A DNA stretch of 34,765 bases, taken from Nitrospira sp. GTDB taxonomy: Bacteria; Nitrospirota; Nitrospiria; Nitrospirales; Nitrospiraceae. Below, piece by piece: positions 1 to 8,644 of the stretch (its first letter is position 1; each line of letters starts with the position of its first letter). The position numbers and the translations under genes are program-made. The notes beneath the pieces were generated by a model. That model was not told where the DNA came from. It did no database searches and saw only the letters and a program-made list of their open reading frames with translations. Location: the NCBI GenBank assembly GCA_024281365.1, contig JAMXAU010000009.1, positions 1-34,765 of the forward strand, read 5' to 3'.

Positions 1-176
1 ATGTGGGTCGGCTTTCCTGGTTTCCGGACGGTCCAGTTCATCCGATGGTAGGTGCTGACCCTGTGGGTCTCTGGCGTTGTAGGAATATGATGGCCTGCAA
101 ATGGCAGGGGCGATCGTGAGTCATAGGCTCCTCAGTGTTGGGTTCTATATACAAGGATAGGGGGCATCGAGGCACC

Positions 177-1889
177 GTGAAAACACATTCGAGCAGTCTC
201 CTGGCTCTCACTCTGTTGGCGTTGTTGTGCGGGTTAGGTGTTTCAGACGTATTCGCCCAGGAGGCTGGAGTGTCTTCTGTGGACTTCCCGTACACTGGAA
301 ACAGAACCGCTGTGTGGATCGTCGCGCAGCTGCACATCTTGTTTGCAGCCTTTATTCTCGGAGCTCCGATCTTCGTGGTGATCTCCGAATGGTTAGGCTA
401 TCGGAAGCAAGATCCTCGATACGATCGTCTTGCAAAAGAAGTGACCAAGGTGACGGTGATTCTTTTCAGCATGACGGCGGTGACCGGGGGATTGTTTATC
501 TTTGTTCTCCTTGCCGCCTATCCGCAGTTTACGACGTCCTTTATCAATCAATTCTATGTGGTCTTTGCGATTCTGTACCCAGCCTTGTTTATCGCGGAGA
601 CGATCCTCATGTATGCCTATCTCTATACATGGGACATTTGGAAAGGCGAGAAGAAGGGGCGCCATATCGCACTGGGTGTTCTTCTCAACCTGGTGTGCTT
701 GCTGATCCTGTTCGTGATCAACGGGCCCACGTCGTTCATGAACACCCCACCGAAGGCCGAAGGTGTTTCGCCGCAAGACTTCATCGCTGCGGCGACCTTG
801 TGGGATAAGATTGCCAATCAAAGTTGGTTTCCGCTCAGTCTTCATCGAATCGACGGGAATGTAGCATTTGGTGGCTTCATTGCCGGCATGATCGCCGCGT
901 ATATGTACATGGCGGCCAAGACGAAGGAGGAGCGGGCGTATTATGATTGGATGGGATTCGTCGCGATTTGGATCGCGGTCGGTGGATCGCTATTGCAGCC
1001 CTTCACGGGGCTTTTGTTGGCCTATGAGATGTGTGATTACGATTTCTCGTTCTGCCCATACATGATGGCCGATCAGCTTTCAATGTTTTTTGAGATGCAA
1101 GGCATCATGATCGGGCTGCTCTTTCTAGGAATCAACTACTATAGCTGGCTGAGTGTCAAGCGTATCGAGGGTGCCGATAATGTTCGGATGAGCATCCTGA
1201 CTCCCATTGTGCTGATCGCCTTGCTCCCTGTGACGATGTGGGTGATGAACAGCTGGTGGATTCCGGACCCGATGTCGCTGGCGTTTCTTCTGCCTCTGAC
1301 GCTCTCCCCGTTCCTCCTTGGGCGTTTTATTCCGGTAACGGTTTCTGCGCGGACAGTCATCAAGATCGGGTTTATCGTCATGCTCATCAGCGACGCAGTC
1401 TGGCTCACTCCTGCCGGCTTTGTCGCTACGGGGACGGATATGCCGGATGAGATGAAATTGCCGGAAGGTTGGGACTATTTGTCGTCGATGCCGGCGAAGC
1501 TCTCAGCCATCTTGACGCTAGTGTTTGTGACAATCGTCAATTTTGTCTTGTACAATCGTGCCATTAAGCAAGGGACCATCCTTTGGGGGAAGATTGACTT
1601 CGCCGCTCAATTCGTCTTGATCTTCCTGGCGTTCACCTCCACATGGATTATGGGATTGATGGGCGCAGTGCGCTCGCTCTTGAAGAAGTACTTCCATACC
1701 TATAGCCTGGTATCGGATCTCAGCGCGGAATCGTTTACTCCCACGCTTTCATATTCAGCTGGATGGATTACTGCGATCACGATATTTTTTATCGCTGTTG
1801 TGACAGTTGCAGCTCTGATTGCCATTCGACCGTCTGTGGCGCCGGCCAAAGAGCCGGAAGGGAACCCAGTCCCTGTTCCGGTCAAGTAA
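177..1889 (+). CDS. Cytochrome bd-like quinol oxidase subunit I family protein (first copy)
   Basis: Polytopic membrane protein of about 570 residues related to CydA. The GTG at 177 was chosen because it is followed directly by a signal-like segment (SLLALTLLALLCGLG, then VFAQEAG); an in-frame GTG at 135 would add 14 charged residues. An AGGGGG lies about 12 nt upstream. Conserved histidines occur in AQLHILFAAFILG near the N terminus and in SLHRIDGNVAFGG; by family analogy these could be axial ligands of b hemes. Many hydrophobic helices follow. No CydB-like partner is seen, so this is probably a quinol- or heme-handling subunit of the adjacent cytochrome b/Rieske complex and not a classical bd oxidase. 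It is first in the cluster, 12 nt before a cytochrome c gene, and has a paralogue at 5850. The family call is firm; catalytic activity is not shown. Confidence 0.85.
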   Translation: MKTHSSSLLALTLLALLCGLGVSDVFAQEAGVSSVDFPYTGNRTAVWIVAQLHILFAAFILGAPIFVVISEWLGYRKQDPRYDRLAKEVTKVTVILFSMTAVTGGLFIFVLLAAYPQFTTSFINQFYVVFAILYPALFIAETILMYAYLYTWDIWKGEKKGRHIALGVLLNLVCLLILFVINGPTSFMNTPPKAEGVSPQDFIAAATLWDKIANQSWFPLSLHRIDGNVAFGGFIAGMIAAYMYMAAKTKEERAYYDWMGFVAIWIAVGGSLLQPFTGLLLAYEMCDYDFSFCPYMMADQLSMFFEMQGIMIGLLFLGINYYSWLSVKRIEGADNVRMSILTPIVLIALLPVTMWVMNSWWIPDPMSLAFLLPLTLSPFLLGRFIPVTVSARTVIKIGFIVMLISDAVWLTPAGFVATGTDMPDEMKLPEGWDYLSSMPAKLSAILTLVFVTIVNFVLYNRAIKQGTILWGKIDFAAQFVLIFLAFTSTWIMGLMGAVRSLLKKYFHTYSLVSDLSAESFTPTLSYSAGWITAITIFFIAVVTVAALIAIRPSVAPAKEPEGNPVPVPVK

Positions 1890-1901
1890 TCACTTTATGG
1901 A

Positions 1902-2738
1902 GTGTCTACTGAGGCAGCGAGAAATCACATGTGGAACTTATTCAAAAAGCTAGCAGTTGGGTTAATAGTCGGGGGCGGATTGGTTGCCATTGCAAATTCG
2001 CAAGAAGTGCCGGTGAGTTTTCAACTCTTATTCTTTGTTATCTCGGTGATCGGAGCCGGTATCTTTGCGCTCCTTGACGCAAAGACGATGAACGTGATGA
2101 GCGGAGGGATGTCCTTCCTCACCGTGACCGTGTTCTGGGTCTTTCTTATCTCGGTGTGCGTGGCCGGTGCGTCATTCTTGCCGCAGTTCGATCCCGAGGA
2201 TGAAAAGGCTAAGATCGGCAAACTTCTCGATAAGGAGCGAAAGCTGTCGGCCCAGGGGAAGACGGAAGAGCTGATCGCTCGTGCGAAGGCTCTCGATGCG
2301 CAAGTGAAAGCGTTAGAAGATCGCCTCAAGGGCATCGGAGGTGGACAGGCGGTGGCAGCGGTTCAAGTTCCTTCCTCTGGAGAAAAGCCTGCTCCTGCAG
2401 GGGGTGGCGCTTCCGGTGACATCATGAAAATCGGTGAGGAGCAGTGGCAGTTGCAGGAATGCTACAACTGTCACAAGTTGAGGGGAGAGGGAGGCAAGAA
2501 GCGGGGGCCTGAGTTGGATAACATCGGGACCTTGTTGACTGTCGAGGAGATTCAGCAAAAAATTGCTGACCCTAAGAGCTTTATGGCTGAAGGGTATGAC
2601 AAGGAATGGCAAAAGGGCATTATGCCCGATAAATTTAAAGATCTCATGGATCCTAAGGAAATGCTGGCGCTGGCCACCTGGTTAGGTTCCTTCAAGAACA
2701 CCGCAATCAATACTCCCAAGCCAATCAAGAAAAAGTAA
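1902..2738 (+). CDS. Membrane-anchored monoheme c-type cytochrome with coiled coil
   Basis: The 278-residue protein has three hydrophobic helices in the first ~95 residues, a charged helical segment (about 98-145, probable coiled coil), an Ala/Gly/Pro-rich linker, and a C-terminal cytochrome c domain with the heme motif CYNCH at 187-191. The Met in GIMPDKF is the likely distal ligand. The heme domain should sit outside the cytoplasmic membrane and exchange electrons with the Rieske or other c-type subunits. The start is uncertain: GTG 1902 is used, but ATG 1929 (MWNLFKKL) is equally plausible and gives a cleaner N terminus. The stop overlaps the ATG of the Rieske gene (TAATG), which indicates translational coupling. 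Confidence 0.85.
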   Translation: MSTEAARNHMWNLFKKLAVGLIVGGGLVAIANSQEVPVSFQLLFFVISVIGAGIFALLDAKTMNVMSGGMSFLTVTVFWVFLISVCVAGASFLPQFDPEDEKAKIGKLLDKERKLSAQGKTEELIARAKALDAQVKALEDRLKGIGGGQAVAAVQVPSSGEKPAPAGGGASGDIMKIGEEQWQLQECYNCHKLRGEGGKKRGPELDNIGTLLTVEEIQQKIADPKSFMAEGYDKEWQKGIMPDKFKDLMDPKEMLALATWLGSFKNTAINTPKPIKKK

Positions 2739-3673
2739 TGCTACAACCAAAATTGAAATCCAAGGTCCGGTGTACGGATCACGATATCGGGGAAGTCACC
2801 CGGGTAGTGCTCGATCCGCTGTCCCATGAAATCAGTCATATCGTCGTCTCCATGAACGGCAGCGGAGAGCGGCAGATCATGATGACCCAGGTCCAGGACG
2901 TCACGGAGGACGCAGTACAGCTACGGGCTCCTTCTGCAGATATCTTGGCGTTGCCTCCCTTCAAACGCGAAGATTATGTCACGACGCACGAGGTGGAGAT
3001 CTCCCATCTGGAAGACAATATCCATGTCACGCCCGGCGAAGTGTTGGTCCCTCTTCCTGATCTGGAGAAGAACGTCAAGCGTCGAACATTTTTCATGAAC
3101 TTTACCCATGTCATTGGGTTTCTGATCGGACTCCCTCTCGCCTATCCCATCCTTCGCTTTTTGATGAAGCCCATGTATGCCGATTTTGACAACGCCTGGC
3201 TCAAGGTCGGTAACGTGAGCAAAATTAAGCAAGAGAATGTCGGGACGCAATTTAAATACAAGAAGCAGGTCAAAGAGGCGTACATGCCCGAGTACGAAGT
3301 GGAGAAGAACGTCTGGGTGCTCCGGACGACTCCCGACCTGCTGGAGAGGGTGTATCAGGGTAAAGATGTCGAATTCCACGATGCCAAGGGGAAGGCCATC
3401 TGGACCAACAAAAAAGATGTTCCCTATATCGCATTTTCCGGTAAGTGCCCCCATCTTGGCTGTGGCTTCAAGTGGCGCCAGCATAAGGCTTTAGGCCAGG
3501 TTTTTCTCTGCCCTTGCCATTTGAGTATCTATGATGCGGGGGGGAAAGTTCTTGATGGGCCGGCGCCCCGTGGATTGGATGCCTTGCCGGTGAAGGTCTC
3601 ACCTTCCGGCGAGGTTGAGATCATCGATATGGAATTTAAGGCCGGCACGAAGTCGCAAATTCGGATTGTGTGA
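2738..3673 (+). CDS. Rieske [2Fe-2S] protein with N-terminal PRC-barrel-like domain
   Basis: A 311-residue Rieske iron-sulfur protein of a bc-type complex. Cluster ligands are C237 and H239 (CPHLGC) and C258 and H261 (CPCH); C242 and C260 can form the usual disulfide. One membrane helix lies around 120-145. Residues 1 to about 80 do not belong to a standard Rieske protein: the pattern KSKVRCTDHDIGEV...VVLDPLSHEISHIVV resembles a PRC-barrel domain and would be cytoplasmic if the helix has the usual orientation. Ordinary bc1 or b6f Rieske proteins are about 180-200 residues, so the extra domain accounts for the size. The start overlaps the previous stop and cytochrome b follows after 12 nt, which fits one operon. 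The Rieske call is secure; the PRC-barrel call is moderate. Confidence 0.93.
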   Translation: MLQPKLKSKVRCTDHDIGEVTRVVLDPLSHEISHIVVSMNGSGERQIMMTQVQDVTEDAVQLRAPSADILALPPFKREDYVTTHEVEISHLEDNIHVTPGEVLVPLPDLEKNVKRRTFFMNFTHVIGFLIGLPLAYPILRFLMKPMYADFDNAWLKVGNVSKIKQENVGTQFKYKKQVKEAYMPEYEVEKNVWVLRTTPDLLERVYQGKDVEFHDAKGKAIWTNKKDVPYIAFSGKCPHLGCGFKWRQHKALGQVFLCPCHLSIYDAGGKVLDGPAPRGLDALPVKVSPSGEVEIIDMEFKAGTKSQIRIV

Positions 3674-3685
3674 GCACGTAGCATC

Positions 3686-4813
3686 ATGGATATGAAACAC
3701 TCATCGCCTGCCGTGATCCCTGATCATCAGCCCAGCACCAGTGAAAAGGTTCTCGCCTTTCTCGATGAACGGCTTGGGCTCAAGGAAATGCAGGCGAAGA
3801 TGCTCAATGAGCCGATTCCGGGAGGCTCGCGTTGGGCCTACGTGTTCGGTTCGATCTTGTTGTTCATCTTTGCCATGCAAGCGGTCACCGGCACTATGCT
3901 CATGTTCTACTATGTGCCGACTGCGGACCACGCGTACGATAGCACGCAGTATATTATCCACGACGTCGACTACGGCTGGTTTTTGCTCAGCTACCATTTC
4001 TGGGGCTCCAGCGCCATGGTGGTCTGTGTGTTTGCGCATATGTCGCAGGTCTTTCTCTGGGGGGCGTACAAAAAGCCTCGAGAGCTTCTCTGGTTGGTCG
4101 GGCTCGCTCTCTTCGGAATCGTCATTACATTCGGTTTTACCGGATACCTTCTGCCTTGGGATCAACGCGCATTCTGGGCGACGCTCGTGGGTGTCGAAAT
4201 TTTAGATAAAACGCCGATCGTCGGCGATTTTATCGCGAGATTTTTAAAGGGCGGTGCCAGTCCTGGGCAGATGACCTTGAGCCGCTTCTTTGTGCTCCAT
4301 GTGATGATTCTCCCCGCGGCGTTGATGGCTTTGGCAGGGCTCCACATCTTCTTGTTTCGGGTGGCCGCTCCAGCCGGTCCCTTTAAAGGGACAAAGGAAG
4401 AAATCCAGGCAAAAACCGACTATTTCTTCCCCCGTCAAATTTGGAAAGACATCGTCGGGATGGCTTTCGTCTTTGTCGGCCTTTGTGCCTTGGCTCTTTG
4501 GGAACCCGTTGTACTGCTTGACAAGGCGACTCCTGATCCTGGGGAGTACCATCCAGAGCCGGAATGGTACTTTCTCTTCTACTTCCAATTGCTGCGGCTG
4601 AAGCTCTTCGCCGGACAATTTGGCCAGTTTATGGGAGCGGTTGCACTGCCGGTTCTATTTATGGGGCTGATGGTCGCGCTTCCATTTTTCGACAAAGATC
4701 CTGAGCGGAATATTTTCAAGCGACCCATTGCGCTGATTGTCTGGATCGTGATTATGGTTGTCATTGCGCTCTTTACGGTGGCAGCCGTGATCAATCGAGA
4801 GTTTTTGGACTAA
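3686..4813 (+). CDS. Cytochrome b of a bc-type complex III (fused b6 plus subunit IV form)
   Basis: A 375-residue membrane cytochrome b, the quinol-oxidising core of complex III. Helix B carries H104 and H118 (13 residues between) and helix D carries H205 and H220 (14 residues between); these are the ligands of the two b hemes. The 14-residue spacing in helix D is the b6-type pattern. The Qo-site motif PEW is at 292-294 (PEPEWYFLFY). The N-terminal and C-terminal halves are in one chain, as in bc1 cytochrome b. No Cys is present before helix A, so the covalent heme c(i) of b6f-type proteins is not expected. The gene sits directly after the Rieske gene in the same cluster. Confidence 0.95.
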   Translation: MDMKHSSPAVIPDHQPSTSEKVLAFLDERLGLKEMQAKMLNEPIPGGSRWAYVFGSILLFIFAMQAVTGTMLMFYYVPTADHAYDSTQYIIHDVDYGWFLLSYHFWGSSAMVVCVFAHMSQVFLWGAYKKPRELLWLVGLALFGIVITFGFTGYLLPWDQRAFWATLVGVEILDKTPIVGDFIARFLKGGASPGQMTLSRFFVLHVMILPAALMALAGLHIFLFRVAAPAGPFKGTKEEIQAKTDYFFPRQIWKDIVGMAFVFVGLCALALWEPVVLLDKATPDPGEYHPEPEWYFLFYFQLLRLKLFAGQFGQFMGAVALPVLFMGLMVALPFFDKDPERNIFKRPIALIVWIVIMVVIALFTVAAVINREFLD

Positions 4814-4837
4814 CGATCATTCATACGAACTGAGCAT

Positions 4838-5833
4838 ATGGCTGAAGAACGCGATTCAATGTCTCCTACGAAAATCGGATTCGGCATCCTCTGGTCGGCC
4901 TGCTGGACGGGTATTCCTATCAAAGCCGTGTTTGCCGTGATGGCGATGACCCTGGGGCTTGTCCATTTTGAGGGAAGATTTGGGCTTGCATTCCTCATGT
5001 TGCTCGCCAGTCCGGTTACTGTGTTTGCAGCTCCGGTGATCATGGCGATCTATGACACTCATTTTGGTGAGGGGATCGGTCTTCCACTCATCTTCGGAGC
5101 CTCCATTCCTATCGATATCTGGGCGCTCGGTCTCGTTGGTCGAACCTTCTTTCTGGAGCGCCTGAAGAAAGAGCCTCCTCACGACGGGCTTGGATTTGCC
5201 ATCTGGTGGAGGACCGCCCTTATCGGCACATTGATCATGCCGATTCTGTGGGGAATCGTCAGTAAAGTGACAGAGACGGCCATCAGCGCCTCGCATTCAC
5301 TCGCGGATATGGAAGTCCTGCGGCATATCTATGATACGGGATTGCCGGTTGCAGAACGCATTGGTCTTGAACTGACGGTATGGGGATCGATTTCTTCGGC
5401 TGTTCTCTTCATCCTGTCAGTGATCGGAGTGTCCGTCCTAGGTCAAGCCATTCGGCGTATTGCGGAGGATTGCCGTCAGGCACCTGAAAACTATCAGGGA
5501 CTCGTTACCCGCTGGGATTTGATGCGTGTGCCGAACGACCAAGGGCTGCTGTTGGCTTCGCTGGCCGGAGCCGGGGTGGTGTTCTCGCTTGTCTTCTGGA
5601 CCATCCTTCCTGTGACAACTCCTCATCCTCATGAGTGTTGTGCGAAACCGGAAGTTCAAGCAGAGCCGGTGTATAAACCAGTCGATGCATTGAATAAGAA
5701 CAGCCAACGGCTTGCGGCAGTGGCTGCACAAGTTGAGGCGATGGAAAAACAGAAATTGGAAGCCAAAGGGCAAAAAGAGAAGGGCAAGGGGAAGCCGGCA
5801 GGGGCAGCCTCCTCTGACAATTCGAAACCGTAA
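4838..5833 (+). CDS. Polytopic membrane protein of the complex III cluster, unknown function
   Basis: A 331-residue protein with about six hydrophobic segments in the first ~255 residues, then a hydrophilic tail rich in Ala, Lys and Glu (about 275-331) that looks helical or disordered. No heme-binding CxxCH and no recognised domain. A CC pair occurs near the last membrane helix (PHPHECCAKP), next to two histidines, which could bind metal; this is only suggestive. It lies 24 nt after cytochrome b and its stop is 14 nt before the GTG chosen for the second bd-like gene, so it is likely a structural subunit of the same complex. Confidence 0.75.
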   Translation: MAEERDSMSPTKIGFGILWSACWTGIPIKAVFAVMAMTLGLVHFEGRFGLAFLMLLASPVTVFAAPVIMAIYDTHFGEGIGLPLIFGASIPIDIWALGLVGRTFFLERLKKEPPHDGLGFAIWWRTALIGTLIMPILWGIVSKVTETAISASHSLADMEVLRHIYDTGLPVAERIGLELTVWGSISSAVLFILSVIGVSVLGQAIRRIAEDCRQAPENYQGLVTRWDLMRVPNDQGLLLASLAGAGVVFSLVFWTILPVTTPHPHECCAKPEVQAEPVYKPVDALNKNSQRLAAVAAQVEAMEKQKLEAKGQKEKGKGKPAGAASSDNSKP

Positions 5834-5849
5834 CTTGCGAGGTGATGTG

Positions 5850-7700
5850 GTGAGTGCCATACAGGAGGTCGAAACAGTTCAACGGGCTCTCCGGGCCATG
5901 CGTGGTCAAGAGCGATGGCTTCTCGGTCTCTTGTTCACGGCGGGTTGGTTTCTCCTCCCTTCCATGGGGTTTGCGGCCGAGGGAACCACTGCCGGGCCGA
6001 CTGAGTATAGGGACATTCCCTACATCGGTAGTAGGAATCTTGTATGGATTGTTGCTCAGCTTCACCTCCTGCTCGCGGGTTTCGTGCTGGGTGTGCCAAT
6101 TTTTGCATGGCTGTGTGAAGTCATTGCATGGAGGGGAGGCGAAAAGCGGTACGACAAACTGGCCAAGGAGTTTACCAAGCTTCTGACTTCGGCCTATGCC
6201 ACCACCGCATTGTTCGGCGGGATTCTTCTATTCCTCTTGGTCGCCTTCTATCCGAAGCTCATGAATTACCTGACGGACGTCTTTTTTCCGTCTTTCCTCC
6301 TGTACTGCCTGCTCTTTCTCTTGGAAACCGCAACGCTCTATCTGTATTGGTATGGCTGGGATGCAATGCAATACGGCAATAAGAAAACCTTGCACGTATT
6401 CCTCGGGTTCCTGCTTAATTTCTTTGCCCTATTCATCATGATTGTGCCGAATGCGTGGGCGACGTTCCAGTCAAGCCCGGTCGTGCTCTCTGAAGGGACG
6501 GCATTTGAGCGAGCCTGGGCCGCTACGTGGAACCCGACCTGGTGGCCGATCAATATTCATCGGTTGATCGCCAATGTGGTGCTAGGTGGGTATATCTGCG
6601 GCGCCTATGCCGGGGTCCGCTACTTGTCGGTGAAGAGCACCGAAGATCGAGAGCATTACGACTGGATGGGCTACGTCGGTAACTTTATTGGAGTGTTCGG
6701 GCTCCTGGCTCTGCCGTTCGCCGGCTACTGGCTCATGCGAGAAATCTATCAATACAACCAGCAGATGGGCATTACCCTAATGGGTGGATTTTTGTCCTGG
6801 CTCTTTATCATCCAAGCCATGCTGATCGGCGTCTTGTTCCTTGGGTCCAACTATTACTTCTGGCTGGGAATCACCTACCGTATTCCTGGCTCGGAGGCGA
6901 AGTATCGACGGGCGATGTTGATGATGCTCATCAGTTTACTGCTTTGTCTTGCCGTTTGGATGACACCACATTCACTTGTCGCCAGCATCGAAGAAGCACA
7001 AAAAATGGGCGGTGCACACCATCCTCTACTCGGAGTGCTGGGCGTCATGTCGGCTAAGATGACGGTGTCCAACCTCATGATTCTCATTACGTTCATGAGT
7101 TTCGTCATGTATTGGCGGGCAGGAAAACAAGATACGGCAGGATGGGCAAAGCTGGGAAAGGCGGTGATGGGTGCTGTCCTGGTGTTAGCCAGCCTGGCTG
7201 TCATCGTCCTCGGCATATGGGGCTATTTTGTGCCGGCGATCGTCCGTATCAACTATTTTTCAACGTCCCAAGTGGCGATCGTAGGTTTTGTTATTCTGAC
7301 GATCACGCCGTTGACGGCGCTCTTGCTCAAGAGTGCCAAGACGACGACTGAAATGGTATGGGGCAGCATGCCCCCTCGCGCCGGGTATGCGCTGGTGCTC
7401 AATGCCGTTATGGTGATTTTATTGATGACGTTGATGGGCTATGCCCGGTCGTCTTCCAGAGTCCATTGGCATGTGTACGGAGTCATGCGTGATACGTCGC
7501 CCTATGCTTATTCGCCGGCACTCGGCAGCGCCTCATTGATTATGGCGTTCTGTACGTTTTTCTTCTGCATCCTCGTCGCGTTTATCTTCTGGGTCGCGAC
7601 CATGGGTGATAAATACAAAGCGGCAGCCGGAGCCGGAAAAGGAGAGCTTCCACATGGCATTCCCGCCATGGCCGGGGGCGCACCAGAAGAGCGGCAATAG
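5850..7700 (+). CDS. Cytochrome bd-like quinol oxidase subunit I family protein (second copy)
   Basis: Paralogue of the first gene in the cluster: the helix with VWIVAQLHLLLAGFVLG matches VWIVAQLHILFAAFILG there, and INIHRLIANVVLGGY matches its second histidine helix. Length is about 616 residues. GTG 5850 was chosen because GAGG lies 7 nt upstream; GTG 5847 and ATG 5898 are alternatives, and the longer reading frame from 5712 overlaps the previous gene with a very basic, unlikely N terminus. A signal-like segment ends at GFAAEG. The C-terminal half is longer than in the first copy, with extra helices and a Gly/Ala-rich tail. No cydB is nearby. It may act as a second heme-b or quinone-binding subunit. 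Confidence 0.85.
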   Translation: MSAIQEVETVQRALRAMRGQERWLLGLLFTAGWFLLPSMGFAAEGTTAGPTEYRDIPYIGSRNLVWIVAQLHLLLAGFVLGVPIFAWLCEVIAWRGGEKRYDKLAKEFTKLLTSAYATTALFGGILLFLLVAFYPKLMNYLTDVFFPSFLLYCLLFLLETATLYLYWYGWDAMQYGNKKTLHVFLGFLLNFFALFIMIVPNAWATFQSSPVVLSEGTAFERAWAATWNPTWWPINIHRLIANVVLGGYICGAYAGVRYLSVKSTEDREHYDWMGYVGNFIGVFGLLALPFAGYWLMREIYQYNQQMGITLMGGFLSWLFIIQAMLIGVLFLGSNYYFWLGITYRIPGSEAKYRRAMLMMLISLLLCLAVWMTPHSLVASIEEAQKMGGAHHPLLGVLGVMSAKMTVSNLMILITFMSFVMYWRAGKQDTAGWAKLGKAVMGAVLVLASLAVIVLGIWGYFVPAIVRINYFSTSQVAIVGFVILTITPLTALLLKSAKTTTEMVWGSMPPRAGYALVLNAVMVILLMTLMGYARSSSRVHWHVYGVMRDTSPYAYSPALGSASLIMAFCTFFFCILVAFIFWVATMGDKYKAAAGAGKGELPHGIPAMAGGAPEERQ

Positions 7701-7792
7701 ACTGAAGAGAGTTGTGAGTTTTGGATTGTACGTGTTGAGTGAATGACGAAGAGCTCAACACAGGTGATTCAGCACTACAAATTAGAGGGCAT

Positions 7793-8416
7793 ATGAGTGA
7801 AGTTGCACAATTACAGCTGATCGCACTGTCGATTGTAGGGGTTGGAATACTCATCCTCCTCTTCATCAAGGCCGTCTTTATTCGGGTCACGGGTTTTGTC
7901 TTCATCGTATTGGGACTATTTTCGTTGATGTCCCTGGCAGTACCTCAGCTAGCCTCCCTGCCACCGGCCGAAGAGAAAATCGATATCAGCAGCATCAAAA
8001 CGCCGACCGATATTGCCGCAATCGGGCAGACGGTATTTTTCAGCAAAGGTCAATGCGCCCTGTGCCATTCGATCGGACCCAGCGAATCCGCTCGATGCCC
8101 GGATTTGAAGGGCATTGGTGCCAAACTCAGTAAGGATTTTCTCTATGAAAGTCTAACGGATCCGCAAGCGTTCGTGTATCAGGACTACCGGCATGGTGGG
8201 GTGCCGAAGGAGTATCCAGCCACGATGCCCGCTATTAATAAGGATCCAATCGGACTCTCGAAGAATGAAATTTTGGCGGTTATCGCCTTCCTGCAACAGA
8301 TGAGCGGCGAACCGATTTCCGTCGCCGTCTCAGAACTTGAGATACCGGGGAAAACGCCGTCTGCTCCCGTGAAAGCAGCTGGTGCTGCTTCTTTCGCCAT
8401 GGCCCAGGTGCGTTAG
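7793..8416 (+). CDS. Membrane-anchored monoheme c-type cytochrome
   Basis: About 207 residues from ATG 7793 (AGAGGG just upstream); an in-frame GTG at 7739 would add 18 polar residues. Two hydrophobic helices at the N terminus anchor the protein. The heme motif is CALCH, and the Met in ATMPAINK is the likely distal ligand. The heme domain ends in a Pro/Ala-rich tail. The gene follows the second bd-like gene by 92 nt, so it probably delivers or accepts electrons at the outer face of the same complex. Confidence 0.85.
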   Translation: MSEVAQLQLIALSIVGVGILILLFIKAVFIRVTGFVFIVLGLFSLMSLAVPQLASLPPAEEKIDISSIKTPTDIAAIGQTVFFSKGQCALCHSIGPSESARCPDLKGIGAKLSKDFLYESLTDPQAFVYQDYRHGGVPKEYPATMPAINKDPIGLSKNEILAVIAFLQQMSGEPISVAVSELEIPGKTPSAPVKAAGAASFAMAQVR

Positions 8417-8452
8417 TAAGATTGCCGAAGCTGGTTTGATCTGCTTGGATCC

Positions 8453-8644
8453 ATGGAACGGACAATGTCTCAAAGTAAATTGTATGGGGTAGCAGGATGG
8501 TTAAAAAGGCTGTCCAGCAAAGCCGCAGCGAGCGATGAGGCAAAGCATACTTGGGGGCCGTACGGCGGATCTCTGAGCGATGTGAGAACGACGCTGGTAG
8601 GATTTTTCACCATTCTGGTAGGGAGGAATGTATGGGGGCGCTAG
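8453..8644 (+). CDS. Small single-helix membrane protein in the complex III cluster
   Basis: A 63-residue reading frame (59 from the second ATG at 8465) that fills an otherwise empty gap between two cytochrome genes and overlaps the next start by 13 nt. It has a basic, polar N-terminal half (GWLKRLSSKAAASDE) and a hydrophobic C-terminal half (TTLVGFFTILVGRNVW) that could be one membrane helix. Position and overlap suggest a small accessory subunit, as is common in respiratory complexes. No family is recognised and the Shine-Dalgarno is weak, so it could also be a chance frame. Confidence 0.5.
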   Translation: MERTMSQSKLYGVAGWLKRLSSKAAASDEAKHTWGPYGGSLSDVRTTLVGFFTILVGRNVWGR

